Positions 37,015-45,802 of a stretch of 64,000 bases of DNA are shown here, piece after piece. The translations under genes were made by a program, and so were the position numbers. The DNA lies in contig NZ_QVMN01000002.1 of NCBI RefSeq assembly GCF_010501075.1, positions 62,001-126,000 on the forward strand. Direction: 5' to 3'. The stretch's first letter is position 1, and each line of letters begins with the position of its first letter. Origin of the DNA: Dysgonomonas sp. 25. GTDB taxonomy: Bacteria > Bacteroidota > Bacteroidia > Bacteroidales > Dysgonomonadaceae. The notes below the pieces were generated by a model. That model ran no database searches. It worked only from the letters and a program-made list of their open reading frames with translations, and was not told where the DNA came from.

Positions 37015-37821
37015 ATGAAACAATTTGTATATATACTCATTTTAGCATTGGGAGTGATAGTATTGCCAAGCTGCGATGACGATAACTATAGCGAACCGAA
37101 CTCGGGAATAAAAGGACGGATTATCGATGAGGATACTTCCGAGCCTGTTCCGATGCCTGTGCAAGGTCATGGAAGCTCTGTGAAAATAAGGATGTTCGAG
37201 AAAGACCGCCTTCACTCCACAGGAGCAGACCATTCTGAAATGCCTGTCGACTTCAATGCGCAGATGGATGGAACGTACAGCAACACATGGATGTTCAGCA
37301 CCGACTATCTGGCAACTATCGAGCAAGCCAACTTCTATCCGATAGATACAATAGCCGTAACGCTCAAAGGCGGGAAGATTACCGAATACGATATTCCGGT
37401 AACGCCTTACGCCCGCGTCGAAGTAGTATCGGCCAAAATCGTTCAGGTAGTAACCGGAGGGGCTCTTACGCAGCGCGACCTGAAAGTTACGTACAAAATA
37501 GACCGTAGCCGTCACGACTATAAGATACAGTCGGCTTTCCTCGCATGGCATTTAAGCCCGTACATCGACAATGCTTCGGGTAACTCGTCGGGCAAAGCAT
37601 CGGTAGATTATAGCGCGACACCCGATGCCGGCTTGCTGAACGTAAATCTGATTCAGACATACGACTTGTTGAATGACGGTACATTCAACGATGTTGTGAA
37701 TAAAGCCATTATAAAAGGGAACGAGAACCGCATATTTGTGCGGATAGGTGTATCTACCAACGGAAAAACGAACTATACAGTATCCGTTCCGGTGACAGTC
37801 TCTTTCCTAAGCGGCGAATAA
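37015..37821 (+). CDS. DUF3823-type lipoprotein, putative surface glycan-binding protein
   Basis: The 268-residue protein has a lipoprotein signal (VLPSC, Cys20). It opens with a carboxypeptidase-regulatory-like segment, GIKGRIIDEDTSEPVPMPVQG, and continues with two Ig-like beta domains, as in DUF3823 proteins that commonly follow susD in Bacteroidetes glycan loci. No catalytic residues are evident. Location next to SusD and lipid modification point to a surface accessory protein; ligand binding is inferred. A long stem-loop lies 45 nt after the stop. Confidence 0.8.
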   Translation: MKQFVYILILALGVIVLPSCDDDNYSEPNSGIKGRIIDEDTSEPVPMPVQGHGSSVKIRMFEKDRLHSTGADHSEMPVDFNAQMDGTYSNTWMFSTDYLATIEQANFYPIDTIAVTLKGGKITEYDIPVTPYARVEVVSAKIVQVVTGGALTQRDLKVTYKIDRSRHDYKIQSAFLAWHLSPYIDNASGNSSGKASVDYSATPDAGLLNVNLIQTYDLLNDGTFNDVVNKAIIKGNENRIFVRIGVSTNGKTNYTVSVPVTVSFLSGE

Positions 37822-37866
37822 AATAGGTGTGGATAACTAAATAGATAAGATTATTAGTAATTAGGC

Positions 37867-37902
37867 CTGTGTGATAAGGATATTGTTATTCTTATCACAC
37901 AG
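37867..37902 (+). other. 12-bp perfect stem-loop between the SusCD-DUF3823 genes and GH92
   Basis: CTGTGTGATAAG (37867-37878) and CTTATCACACAG (37891-37902) pair perfectly around a 12-nt loop. No T-run follows. It ends 24 nt before the next start codon, the same layout as at 11406-11438. Confidence 0.75.
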
Positions 37903-37926
37903 TAATTAAAAGGGAACAGTAAAATT

Positions 37927-40086
37927 ATGGGTATATCTAAAAAGATTAAATTGGTTTTTGCAATCGCTTGTCTCTTCTTCATTGCAGGGAAAAGTGTTGC
38001 TTCAAATATCGATTATGCTTCAAAGGTTAATACATTAATTGGGACAAAAGGTTCAGGATGGGCATCGGGATACCTCTATCCCGGTGCCACCCATCCTTTT
38101 GGGATGGTACAGTTTACGCCCTCTTATTTCTCCAAGCAGTCAGGATTCGTTATCAACCAGTTAAGTGGTGCGGGCTGCGACCATATGGGCAACTTTCCAA
38201 CCTTTCCATTGAACGGTGAATTGACGGTTTCACCCGATAGCATTATCAATCTGCGCGTGAATGTGTCGGACGAGAAAGGCTCGGCCGGCTATTACGAAGC
38301 AACCGTACAAAATAACATAAAAGCCCGCCTGACCGTGACCGAACGTACAGGTATGGCGAGCTATTTATTTTCTCAGGACGAAACAACAGGAACAATCATC
38401 ATAGGCGGAGGAGTTGCCGCCACCGATATTTCGCAGGCGGCTATTGTCATCACAAGCCCCAACAGCTGCGAAGGCTATGCCGACGGAGGATTTTTCTGCG
38501 GCATACCCACTCCGTACAAAGTATATTTTGTCGCCGAATTCGATGCCGATGCCACTTACAGAGGCACATGGAAAGACGGGCGGCTGATGCCGAATACCAC
38601 CTTTTCCGAAGGGCGTCATTCGGGTGTATTCTTCACATTCGACGTAAGCAAAAAGAAAACAATACAATATAAAATCGGCGTATCGTATGTCTCTGTCGAA
38701 AATGCACGGCAGAACCTGAAAGCCGAAAATGCAGGATGGGACTTCGAAGCGACGAAGAACGAAACCGTTGCCCGATGGAATCACTATTTAGGCAAGATTG
38801 AAGTGGAAGGTGACAACCCCGACCGCATAACGCAATTCTATACGCATCTCTATCGCACGATGATTCACCCCAACGTTTGTAGTGATGTAAACGGCGAATA
38901 CATGGGTGCTGACGGCAGGATTTACAAGACTGAATCGAAATATTATACCTCGTTCAGCAACTGGGATACTTATCGCACACAGACGCAATTGATAGCCATG
39001 CTGGCACCCGATGTGATGTCGGATATTGTCGTTTCGCATCAACTTTTTGCTCATCAGTCGGGAGGGGCATTCCCTCGCTGGGTGATGGCGAATATCGAAA
39101 CGGGCGTGATGCAGGGCGATCCTACACCTATTCTGATTTCGAATGCTTATGCCTTCGGGGCGCGCAACTACGATCCACGCTCTATACTGAAGGTGATGAA
39201 ATACAGTGCCGAAGTGCCGGGCGCTAAATCGCAGGATATAATAGCCCGCCCGGGTTTGCAGCAATATATGGAGAAAGGCTATTACAATGCCTCCATCCAG
39301 TTGGAATATACTTCTGCCGATTTTGCCATTGCTCAATTTGCGCTGAAAGCCTGTAACGACGAGCCGGTGAGCTGGTATTATTTCCATCGGGCACGCTCGT
39401 GGAAAAACCTCTACAATCCGGAAACAACCTGGTTGCAATCGCGCTACGAAGACGGTTCGTGGAAACCGCTGACGGAAGACTTCCGCGAATCGACATACAA
39501 AAACTATTTCTGGATGGTTCCGTATGATCTGAATGGACTGATTGAAATCATCGGCGGAAAAGAAGTTGCCGAAAAGCGATTGGATGACTTGTTCAGGCGA
39601 TTGGATGCCAGCTACAACGATGATTGGTTTGCTTCGGGCAACGAACCGAGCTTCCAGATTCCGTGGATATACAACTGGGTAGGACGCCCCGATAAAACAC
39701 AGAATATCGTCAACAGAGTACTCAACGAGCAATATTTCAATAAGATAGATGGCCTTCCGGGCAACGACGACTTGGGCTCTATGGGGGCGTGGTATGTATT
39801 TGCCTGTGTCGGTCTTTTCCCCGAAATACCAGGAGTAGGAGGATTTTCGCTCAATAGTCCTATCTTTTCTTCGGTGAAGATTCATTTGCCCGAAGGCGAT
39901 GTTGTAATTAAAGGCGGTTCGGAGAAGAATATTTATATAAAATCGTTAAATTTGAACGGCAAACCGTACGAAAGTACCTGGATTAGCTGGGATGACCTTT
40001 CGCGCGGAGCTACGCTGAATTACACGCTCGTAAACAAACCCGACAGGAAGTGGGGTACGAAAATTGCCCCGCCGTCATTCGAATGA
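37927..40086 (+). CDS. GH92 alpha-mannosidase (third of three)
   Basis: The 719-residue protein has a signal peptide (FIAGKSVAS). GH92 motifs are YASKVNTLIGTKGSGW, the general acid Glu521 in FRESTYKNYFWMVPYD, and GLPGNDDLGSMGAWYVFACVG (Asp614, Asp615), the standard GNDD form. The substrate loop is ASGNEPSFQIPW. The three GH92 enzymes of this locus therefore differ at this loop (NHANEP, AHGNQP, ASGNEP), which suggests that they split different mannosidic linkages. The gene is preceded by the stem-loop at 37867 and followed by a GH130 gene whose signal-peptide start lies 44 bp downstream. Confidence 0.92.
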   Translation: MGISKKIKLVFAIACLFFIAGKSVASNIDYASKVNTLIGTKGSGWASGYLYPGATHPFGMVQFTPSYFSKQSGFVINQLSGAGCDHMGNFPTFPLNGELTVSPDSIINLRVNVSDEKGSAGYYEATVQNNIKARLTVTERTGMASYLFSQDETTGTIIIGGGVAATDISQAAIVITSPNSCEGYADGGFFCGIPTPYKVYFVAEFDADATYRGTWKDGRLMPNTTFSEGRHSGVFFTFDVSKKKTIQYKIGVSYVSVENARQNLKAENAGWDFEATKNETVARWNHYLGKIEVEGDNPDRITQFYTHLYRTMIHPNVCSDVNGEYMGADGRIYKTESKYYTSFSNWDTYRTQTQLIAMLAPDVMSDIVVSHQLFAHQSGGAFPRWVMANIETGVMQGDPTPILISNAYAFGARNYDPRSILKVMKYSAEVPGAKSQDIIARPGLQQYMEKGYYNASIQLEYTSADFAIAQFALKACNDEPVSWYYFHRARSWKNLYNPETTWLQSRYEDGSWKPLTEDFRESTYKNYFWMVPYDLNGLIEIIGGKEVAEKRLDDLFRRLDASYNDDWFASGNEPSFQIPWIYNWVGRPDKTQNIVNRVLNEQYFNKIDGLPGNDDLGSMGAWYVFACVGLFPEIPGVGGFSLNSPIFSSVKIHLPEGDVVIKGGSEKNIYIKSLNLNGKPYESTWISWDDLSRGATLNYTLVNKPDRKWGTKIAPPSFE

Positions 40087-40130
40087 TACTATTACAGCAA
40101 CATTATATTCATAAGAAAACACGAAAAAGA

Positions 40131-41267
40131 ATGAAAAAAGTTTTATTGCATGTAGCCCTTGTGTTGTCGTCACTTTTGATGATAACATCTTGCGAAACAA
40201 AGAAACAGACCGAATCGGGCGATTACCCCGATTGGGCATGGATAGGCTTCGAACGCCCCGACGGAGTGAATCCGGTCATCTTGCCGAATCCTTCTACCAA
40301 GTTCTATTGCCCTATAACGAAAGACTCCGTAGATTGGGAATCGAACGATACGTTCAACCCTGCTGCCACTATCTATAATGACGATATAGTCGTTTTATAT
40401 CGCGCCGAGGACAAATCGGGCGAAGGCATCGGAGGGCGTACCTCGCGTCTGGGCTATGCCTGGTCGAAAGACGGTTTGCACTTCGAGCGTAAGACGACCC
40501 CCGTATTCTATCCCGACAATGATGGCCAGAAAGAACTGGAATGGCCGGGTGGCTGCGAAGATCCACGTGTGGCGATGACGGAAGACGGCATGTATGTAAT
40601 GCTCTATACGCAATGGAACCGCCAGCAGGCACGATTGGCGGTAGCTACATCGCGCGATTTACAGAAATGGACAAAATATGGCCCTGCCTTTGCCAAGTCT
40701 CACGGAGGCAAGTTTGTGAATGAGTTTTCCAAATCGGCGTCTATCATTACAAAAGTAGTAGACGGCAAGCAGGTTATCGCTAAGATAGATGGTAAATACT
40801 GGATGTATTGGGGCGAAAAATCAGTGAAAATAGCTTCTTCCGACGATTTGGTCAATTGGGAAACAATGCTCAACGAGGATGGGACATACAAAGACCTCTT
40901 CAAACCGCGCGAAGGAAAATTCGATAGCGATTTGACCGAATGCGGGCCTCCGGCAATCATAACAGACAAAGGTATTTTGTTATTCTATAACGGAAAGAAC
41001 AGCGCAGGAGAAAGAGGAGATAGCAATTATACGGCTAATTCGTATTGCGCCGGACAAGCCTTGTTCGACCTGAACGATCCGACCAAATTGATAGGGCAGT
41101 TGGATAAACCTTTCTTCAAGCCTGAAATGGATTTCGAAAAGAGCGGACAATATCCTGCCGGAACGGTATTTATCGAAGGATTAGTCTTTCATCAGGATAA
41201 ATGGTTCTTGTATTACGGTTGCGCCGACTCGCGTGTGGCAGTTGCCGTTTATGACCCTGCAAAGTAG
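40131..41267 (+). CDS. GH130 lipoprotein, probable beta-mannoside-acting enzyme
   Basis: I start at ATG 40131, which yields a lipoprotein signal (MITSC, Cys20); an in-frame ATG at 40050 lies inside the preceding gene. The 378-residue five-bladed propeller has the GH130 hallmark GGCEDPRV with catalytic Asp144, plus YRAEDKSGEGIGGRTSRLGYAWSKDG-type first blade (residues about 88-113). GH130 includes beta-mannoside phosphorylases and hydrolytic beta-1,2-mannosidases; the secreted, lipid-anchored form in mannan loci is usually the hydrolase. This fits yeast-type mannan with beta-1,2-mannose caps. Phosphorylase activity is less likely outside the cytoplasm. Confidence 0.85.
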   Translation: MKKVLLHVALVLSSLLMITSCETKKQTESGDYPDWAWIGFERPDGVNPVILPNPSTKFYCPITKDSVDWESNDTFNPAATIYNDDIVVLYRAEDKSGEGIGGRTSRLGYAWSKDGLHFERKTTPVFYPDNDGQKELEWPGGCEDPRVAMTEDGMYVMLYTQWNRQQARLAVATSRDLQKWTKYGPAFAKSHGGKFVNEFSKSASIITKVVDGKQVIAKIDGKYWMYWGEKSVKIASSDDLVNWETMLNEDGTYKDLFKPREGKFDSDLTECGPPAIITDKGILLFYNGKNSAGERGDSNYTANSYCAGQALFDLNDPTKLIGQLDKPFFKPEMDFEKSGQYPAGTVFIEGLVFHQDKWFLYYGCADSRVAVAVYDPAK

Positions 41268-41303
41268 AAATAACAGAAATTTGTAAGGTTTTTTTCATAC
41301 TGG

Positions 41304-41364
41304 ATATGAGTTTGATATGATTTTGCATAAGATATTTACTATCTTCGCCGTATCAAACTCATAT
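41304..41364 (+). promoter_or_regulatory. 14-bp inverted repeat around a possible promoter, upstream of GH43
   Basis: ATATGAGTTTGATA (41304-41317) and TATCAAACTCATAT (41351-41364) are exact inverse copies with a 33-nt loop. The loop holds a smaller hairpin, AGATA-TTTAC-TATCT (41330-41344), and a near -7 element TATCTTCG (41340-41347). The left arm overlaps a direct repeat GATATGA at 41303 and 41314, one helix turn apart. The structure ends 22 nt before the GH43 start. Confidence 0.65.
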
Positions 41365-41386
41365 TGTTTCACTAATGCCCTTTTTT

Positions 41387-42928
41387 ATGAAGAACCTCTT
41401 TTTACTTTTATTTCTTACATTATCATTGAGCCTTTCCGCCCAAGAGCAGGGATATTTCAAAAACCCTGTAATCAGAGGCGATATAGCAGATCCGTCTATC
41501 ATCCGCATCGGAGACGTTTTCTATGCAGTCGGCACCTCCTCGGAATGGGCGCCGTTTTATCCGGTATTCGTTTCGCTCGACCTTGTCAACTGGAAACAGA
41601 CCGGACACGTTTTCGATAAAAAGCCCGAATGGACATCCAACTCGTTTTGGGCGCCGGAATTCTATTCTCTTAACGATAAAGTCTATTGTTACTATACAGC
41701 GCGCCGTGCCAGCGATGGTGTATCGTACATAGGTGTGGCTACAGCCGATTCGCCGACAGACGAATTTACCGATCACGGTCTTATTGTAGAGTACGGAACG
41801 GAAGCTATCGATGCGTTCATTTACGATGACAACGGACAGCTCTATATCAGCTGGAAAGCCTACGGATTGGATAAACGCCCGATCGAAATAACTGCCTCCA
41901 AACTTTCGGCCGACGGTTTACGCCTCGAAGGTGAACCGTTTACCTTGTTGCGCGACGACGAAGGCATCGGCATGGAAGGACAATACCACTTCAAGCATGG
42001 CGAATACTATTATATCATCTATTCCCCTCATAGCTGCTGTGGCCCGGGTAGCGACTACGATGTATATGTAGCCCGCTCGAAAAGTTACAGAGGCCCTTAC
42101 GAGAAATATGCCGGCAATCCTATCCTGAAAGGTGGAGGTGTCGACTTTATTTCTGCCGGACACGGAACAGCTGTCGAGACGGAAGACGGACGCATGTTTT
42201 ACATGTGCCACGGTTACCTCAAAGGCGACGGCTTCTATAACGGCAGGCAGCCTATCTTGCAGGAAATCTTTATGGGACCAGACAAATGGCCTCATTTTAC
42301 AACAGGATATCTTGCATCTGTAAACGAATATATGCCTTTTGACGGTGTGGTTCAAAAGCCGGTGGAGGATTTTGCTGACGATTTCGAAAGCTCTGTTCTG
42401 AAAATAGATTGGACTTGGAACTACCCCTATTCGGACATTCAGACAAAAATACAGAAAGGAAAACTCTCGCTGAACGGAACACCTAAAGACGACAACAAAT
42501 ATGGCACGGCATTGTGCCTACGCTCTCAAACGCCGAATTATTCGTACGAAACACAAATCGTTAATAAAAACGCGTCTTTCAAGGGATTAACCATGTATGG
42601 CGATGATAAAAATCTTGTCCTTTGGGGGATTCAGGGGGGTAAAATCGTCTTAAAGCTGGTACACAACGGTGAAGAAAAAATTCTGCACGAAGCTGCCTGC
42701 AATTGGAAAAACCCATATCTGAAAGTTGGCGTGGAAAAAGGTTATTTGCTTTCTTTCTATCAAAGCAAGGATGGCGAAAACTGGGAGAATATATCCGAGG
42801 CCGCCCTCGATGCACGTTCCCTTGTCCGTTGGGATAGGGTAGCCCGTCCGGGATTGATTCATGTAGGCAATGCGAAGCAACCGGCTGAGTATTCTTACTT
42901 TAAAATGACCAATTTAGGCGCAGAATAA
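41387..42928 (+). CDS. GH43 family glycoside hydrolase with C-terminal lectin-like domain
   Basis: ATG 41387 gives the signal peptide MKNLFLLLFLTLSLSLSAQ; an in-frame ATG at 41375 adds four residues. The 513-residue product has a GH43 five-bladed propeller (about 22-320) with base Asp35 (DIADPS), Asp142 (EAIDAF) and acid Glu197 (GMEGQYH). A C-terminal concanavalin-like domain (about 325-510) like that of beta-xylosidases follows. GH43 enzymes are mostly arabinofuranosidases, xylosidases or galactosidases; mannan loci do not normally need one, so this gene may belong to a separate function. It has its own upstream inverted repeat. Confidence 0.85.
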   Translation: MKNLFLLLFLTLSLSLSAQEQGYFKNPVIRGDIADPSIIRIGDVFYAVGTSSEWAPFYPVFVSLDLVNWKQTGHVFDKKPEWTSNSFWAPEFYSLNDKVYCYYTARRASDGVSYIGVATADSPTDEFTDHGLIVEYGTEAIDAFIYDDNGQLYISWKAYGLDKRPIEITASKLSADGLRLEGEPFTLLRDDEGIGMEGQYHFKHGEYYYIIYSPHSCCGPGSDYDVYVARSKSYRGPYEKYAGNPILKGGGVDFISAGHGTAVETEDGRMFYMCHGYLKGDGFYNGRQPILQEIFMGPDKWPHFTTGYLASVNEYMPFDGVVQKPVEDFADDFESSVLKIDWTWNYPYSDIQTKIQKGKLSLNGTPKDDNKYGTALCLRSQTPNYSYETQIVNKNASFKGLTMYGDDKNLVLWGIQGGKIVLKLVHNGEEKILHEAACNWKNPYLKVGVEKGYLLSFYQSKDGENWENISEAALDARSLVRWDRVARPGLIHVGNAKQPAEYSYFKMTNLGAE

Positions 42929-42973
42929 TTTTTTATCTATACTACAAGCAACTGGAGGAATTATCCGAAGCTG

Positions 42974-43026
42974 AAAGTAACAAGGTGAAAAATGCCCGAA
43001 ATGTGTATACTTATGTTACTTTTTAC
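42974..43026. promoter_or_regulatory. Inverted repeat AAAGTAACA / TGTTACTTT upstream of the SGNH gene
   Basis: AAAGTAACA (42974-42982) and TGTTACTTT (43014-43022) are perfect 9-bp inverse copies 31 bp apart. The right arm extends to TGTTACTTTTTAC (43014-43026), the exact reverse complement of the 13-mer at 18698-18710 before xylE. Confidence 0.45.
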
Positions 43027-43071
43027 TAAAAGCTATCTGATAATCAGTATAATAAATAATATTACATTACC

Positions 43072-44454
43072 ATGAAGAGAATAATTCTTTCAGTTGCAAT
43101 CTTTATTAGTTTTACCCTTGCTATGTTTGCCCAATCCGTCAAGCCTTTTCAGGATGGCGACAGGGCTGTTTTTCTGGGGAATAGTATCACCGATGGAGGC
43201 CATTACCACTCCTATATCTGGCTGTATTATATGACTCGTTTCCCCGATATGAACCTTCGAGTGCTGAATGCAGGAATCGGCGGCGATACTGCTCACGATA
43301 TGTATAAGCGCTTGGATGGGGACGTATTCAGTAAGAACCCTACCGTTTTGATGGTTACTTTCGGGATGAACGATTCGGGCTATCACGAATATAACGGAGA
43401 CAATGCCAAAGCCTTTGGCGAGGGGAGATATAGTACCTGCTACAAGAACTATCAGTTGCTGGAAAAACGGCTGCTGGGATTGGAAAATACCCGCATCGTG
43501 CTGATAGGAAGTAGTCCGTATGACGAAACTGTCGAGATAGAAGATAATACACCTTTCCGTGGGAAGAATGCCGTGATGGAGCGCATTGTCGCTTTTCAGC
43601 GCGATGCAGCGAAAGAGCATAACTGGGAGTTTACAGACCTCAACGAGCCGATGATGGCTATTAACCGGCGCTTTCAGCAAAAAAATCCCACATTTACCAT
43701 TTGTGGCAAAGACCGCATTCACCCCGATAATGATGGGCACATGGTGATGGCGTATATCTTCCTTAAAGCGCAGGGATTTTCCGGAAAAGAAGTGGCAGGT
43801 ATAGCGATAGATGCGAATAAAGCGACAGTCCTCGAAGCTGCCAACTGCGAGATAACAGACGTGAAGAAATCTGGTCGCGATTTAAGTTTCGACTATTTAG
43901 CCGGCTCTTTGCCTTACCCTGTCGATACCATAGCACGGGGCTGGGGCGCTCAGAAAAGTCAGGCAGGAGCATTGAATATCGTTCCGTTTATGGAGGAGAT
44001 GAACAGAGAAATGCTGACAGTCAAAGGGTTGAAAGGAAAATACAAATTGCTTATCGACAACGAAGAAATCGGCATCTGGACAGGCGACCAGTTAGCAAAA
44101 GGCATCAATCTGGCAGCAGAGACTAAAACGCCTCAGTATCAACAAGCTTTGGCTATCATGTACCTTAACGAGACGCGCTGGGAAATTGAGCGTACTTTCC
44201 GCGATTATGCGTGGATGCAGTTTGGTTTCATGCAACCCAAAGGATTACTTTTTGCCAACAATAGGGCAGCCATAGAGGCGATAGATAAGCATAAGGCAGA
44301 AAATATCTGGGCGGGCATCCACCGCGAAACGTATGCTAAAATGATGCATCCGGCTGTGCGCGAAGCGCGCGAAAAAGAGATGGAAATACTCATTGATAAG
44401 ATATACGAAATAAACAAGCCTGTTAAGAGGACGGTTGTTCTAAGGAAAATCTAA
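43072..44454 (+). CDS. Large SGNH/GDSL hydrolase, putative carbohydrate esterase
   Basis: The 460-residue protein has a signal peptide (TLAMFAQ) and an SGNH fold over about residues 28-240: block I FLGNSITDGG (Ser38), block III TFGMNDSG, block V DRIHPDNDGH (Asp214, His217). The C-terminal half (about 245-460) is helical and unassigned. Such proteins are common in Bacteroidetes glycan loci and may deacetylate sugars; the substrate is unknown. It is followed by a strong terminator, which closes the transcript begun at GH43. Confidence 0.8.
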   Translation: MKRIILSVAIFISFTLAMFAQSVKPFQDGDRAVFLGNSITDGGHYHSYIWLYYMTRFPDMNLRVLNAGIGGDTAHDMYKRLDGDVFSKNPTVLMVTFGMNDSGYHEYNGDNAKAFGEGRYSTCYKNYQLLEKRLLGLENTRIVLIGSSPYDETVEIEDNTPFRGKNAVMERIVAFQRDAAKEHNWEFTDLNEPMMAINRRFQQKNPTFTICGKDRIHPDNDGHMVMAYIFLKAQGFSGKEVAGIAIDANKATVLEAANCEITDVKKSGRDLSFDYLAGSLPYPVDTIARGWGAQKSQAGALNIVPFMEEMNREMLTVKGLKGKYKLLIDNEEIGIWTGDQLAKGINLAAETKTPQYQQALAIMYLNETRWEIERTFRDYAWMQFGFMQPKGLLFANNRAAIEAIDKHKAENIWAGIHRETYAKMMHPAVREAREKEMEILIDKIYEINKPVKRTVVLRKI

Positions 44455-44482
44455 GACTCTTTCGGCTTGAATGACTAAAGAG

Positions 44483-44517
44483 ATAGCCCTGCCATCGGAA
44501 TACGGCGGGGCTATTTT
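44483..44517 (+). terminator. Intrinsic terminator after the SGNH gene
   Basis: ATAGCCCTGCC (44483-44493) pairs completely with GGCGGGGCTAT (44504-44514) with one G-U, followed by TTTTCG. Confidence 0.85.
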
Positions 44518-44756
44518 CGTGTTAGCGTTCGGATAAAGGAATAATAAAGAGGTGTCTCAAAATTGTAATTTTCGGTCATTCTTGCTATATTTGGTGGATT
44601 TTGACCGGAAAGTGGGGATAATAGGCATTTTTGTGTTATACGATTAGGCTTTTATCTATTTATTTTGTTGGGTGGAATATTGTGCGCTTCGGGCTGCTCT
44701 TGTTCCATTTAACTTTTAAGTATTGAATTCGTATATCTAAAAATTAAAACCAACCA
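44518..44756. other. Non-coding stretch between terminator and the propeller gene
   Basis: No convincing gene lies here. It holds GAGGTGTCTCAAAA (44550-44563), which resembles an insertion-sequence end, and an inverted CGGTCA/TGACCG pair. A full TAnnTTTG match (TATATTTG, 44586-44593) could start a leader of about 160 nt for the gene at 44757. No transposase fragment or second end was seen. Confidence 0.4.
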
Positions 44757-45764
44757 ATGAAAACATTCTTAACGATTATCCTATTATTCTCTGTCCTAAT
44801 CCCGCTTGGCGTTCAGGCGCAAGCAGTTCCTCCGGCTCCGCTATATCGCGATCCTATTACCGACGGGGCGGCCGATCCGTGTATTGTGTATAACCCTGCC
44901 GAAAAAGCCTGGTGGATGCTGTATACGCAACGGCGTGCGAATGTCGAAGCTGCCGATGTAGCCTATTGCTACGGCAACGAAATAGGTATTGCCTACTCCG
45001 AAGACAATGGAAGGACATGGCGATACAGAGGAACATTGGACCTTGAATTCGAAAGAGGAAAGAATACCTTCTGGGCACCCGATGTAGTATTGCACAATGG
45101 TGTATATCATATGTTTGTTTCCTATATTCAAGGGGTAGCTAATCATTGGAGCGGAAGGGCAGTGATGATGCACTATACCAGCACCAACCTTTGGGACTGG
45201 AAGCACGAAGGTCCTGTGAAGTTACCCAAAGATGACGTGATAGATGCTACCCTTATCCAACTGCCGAACGGGAATTGGCGTATGTGGTACAAATGGGATA
45301 GCAAATCATTATATGCCGACAGCAAGGATTTGTATACATGGACAGGCGATGCCAAACCGGCTGTGAGCGACGAGCCGCACGAAGGTGCTAAGGCTTTCAA
45401 ATTCAAGGGATCGTATTGGTTTGTGACCGACGAATGGCGTGGCATGGCGGTCTATAAATCGAGCGACTTGCTCAACTGGAAAAAGCAGAAAGAGCGCATC
45501 CTCGAAACACCGAGCAACAGAAAAGATGACTATCCAAGCGGTTCGCATGGTGATGTAGTCGTTGTTGGCGACAAAGCTTACATCTTCTACTTTACGCACC
45601 CGGGACGACGTTTCCATACGAAGGATTACCATGACAACAATGGCAATATCCCTTACGAAATGCGACGTTCGTCTATTCAGGTGGCCGAGCTGGAAGTTGT
45701 AGACGGCGAATTGGTTGTAAAAGACCGCGATAAGCCGTTCCATATTTATTTGCCTAATACCTAA
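44757..45764 (+). CDS. Five-bladed beta-propeller glycoside hydrolase, GH43/GH117-like
   Basis: The 335-residue protein has a signal peptide ending at GVQAQA. The propeller carries a GH43-style acidic triad by eye: Asp40 in GAADPCIVYN, Asp163 in DVIDATLIQL and Glu209 in PHEGAKAFKF. The repeated W-T/S-[DE]-x-x-x-W blade motifs (DNGRTWRY, TNLWDWKH, KDLYTWTG, SDLLNWKK) are typical. I cannot fix the family; GH43-type, GH117-type or an uncharacterised clan member are all possible. It leads a three-gene run with the unknown barrel protein and the aldose epimerase, so a hexose- or pentose-releasing role is likely (inference). Confidence 0.65.
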   Translation: MKTFLTIILLFSVLIPLGVQAQAVPPAPLYRDPITDGAADPCIVYNPAEKAWWMLYTQRRANVEAADVAYCYGNEIGIAYSEDNGRTWRYRGTLDLEFERGKNTFWAPDVVLHNGVYHMFVSYIQGVANHWSGRAVMMHYTSTNLWDWKHEGPVKLPKDDVIDATLIQLPNGNWRMWYKWDSKSLYADSKDLYTWTGDAKPAVSDEPHEGAKAFKFKGSYWFVTDEWRGMAVYKSSDLLNWKKQKERILETPSNRKDDYPSGSHGDVVVVGDKAYIFYFTHPGRRFHTKDYHDNNGNIPYEMRRSSIQVAELEVVDGELVVKDRDKPFHIYLPNT

Positions 45765-45802
45765 CAAATAATATCTTATAATTAATTAAATCTTACCAAA
45801 TC

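Noticed and set aside
44550-44563. GAGGTGTCTCAAAA as an insertion-sequence end
   Set aside because: No second end, target duplication or transposase fragment is visible, so a mobile element cannot be supported.
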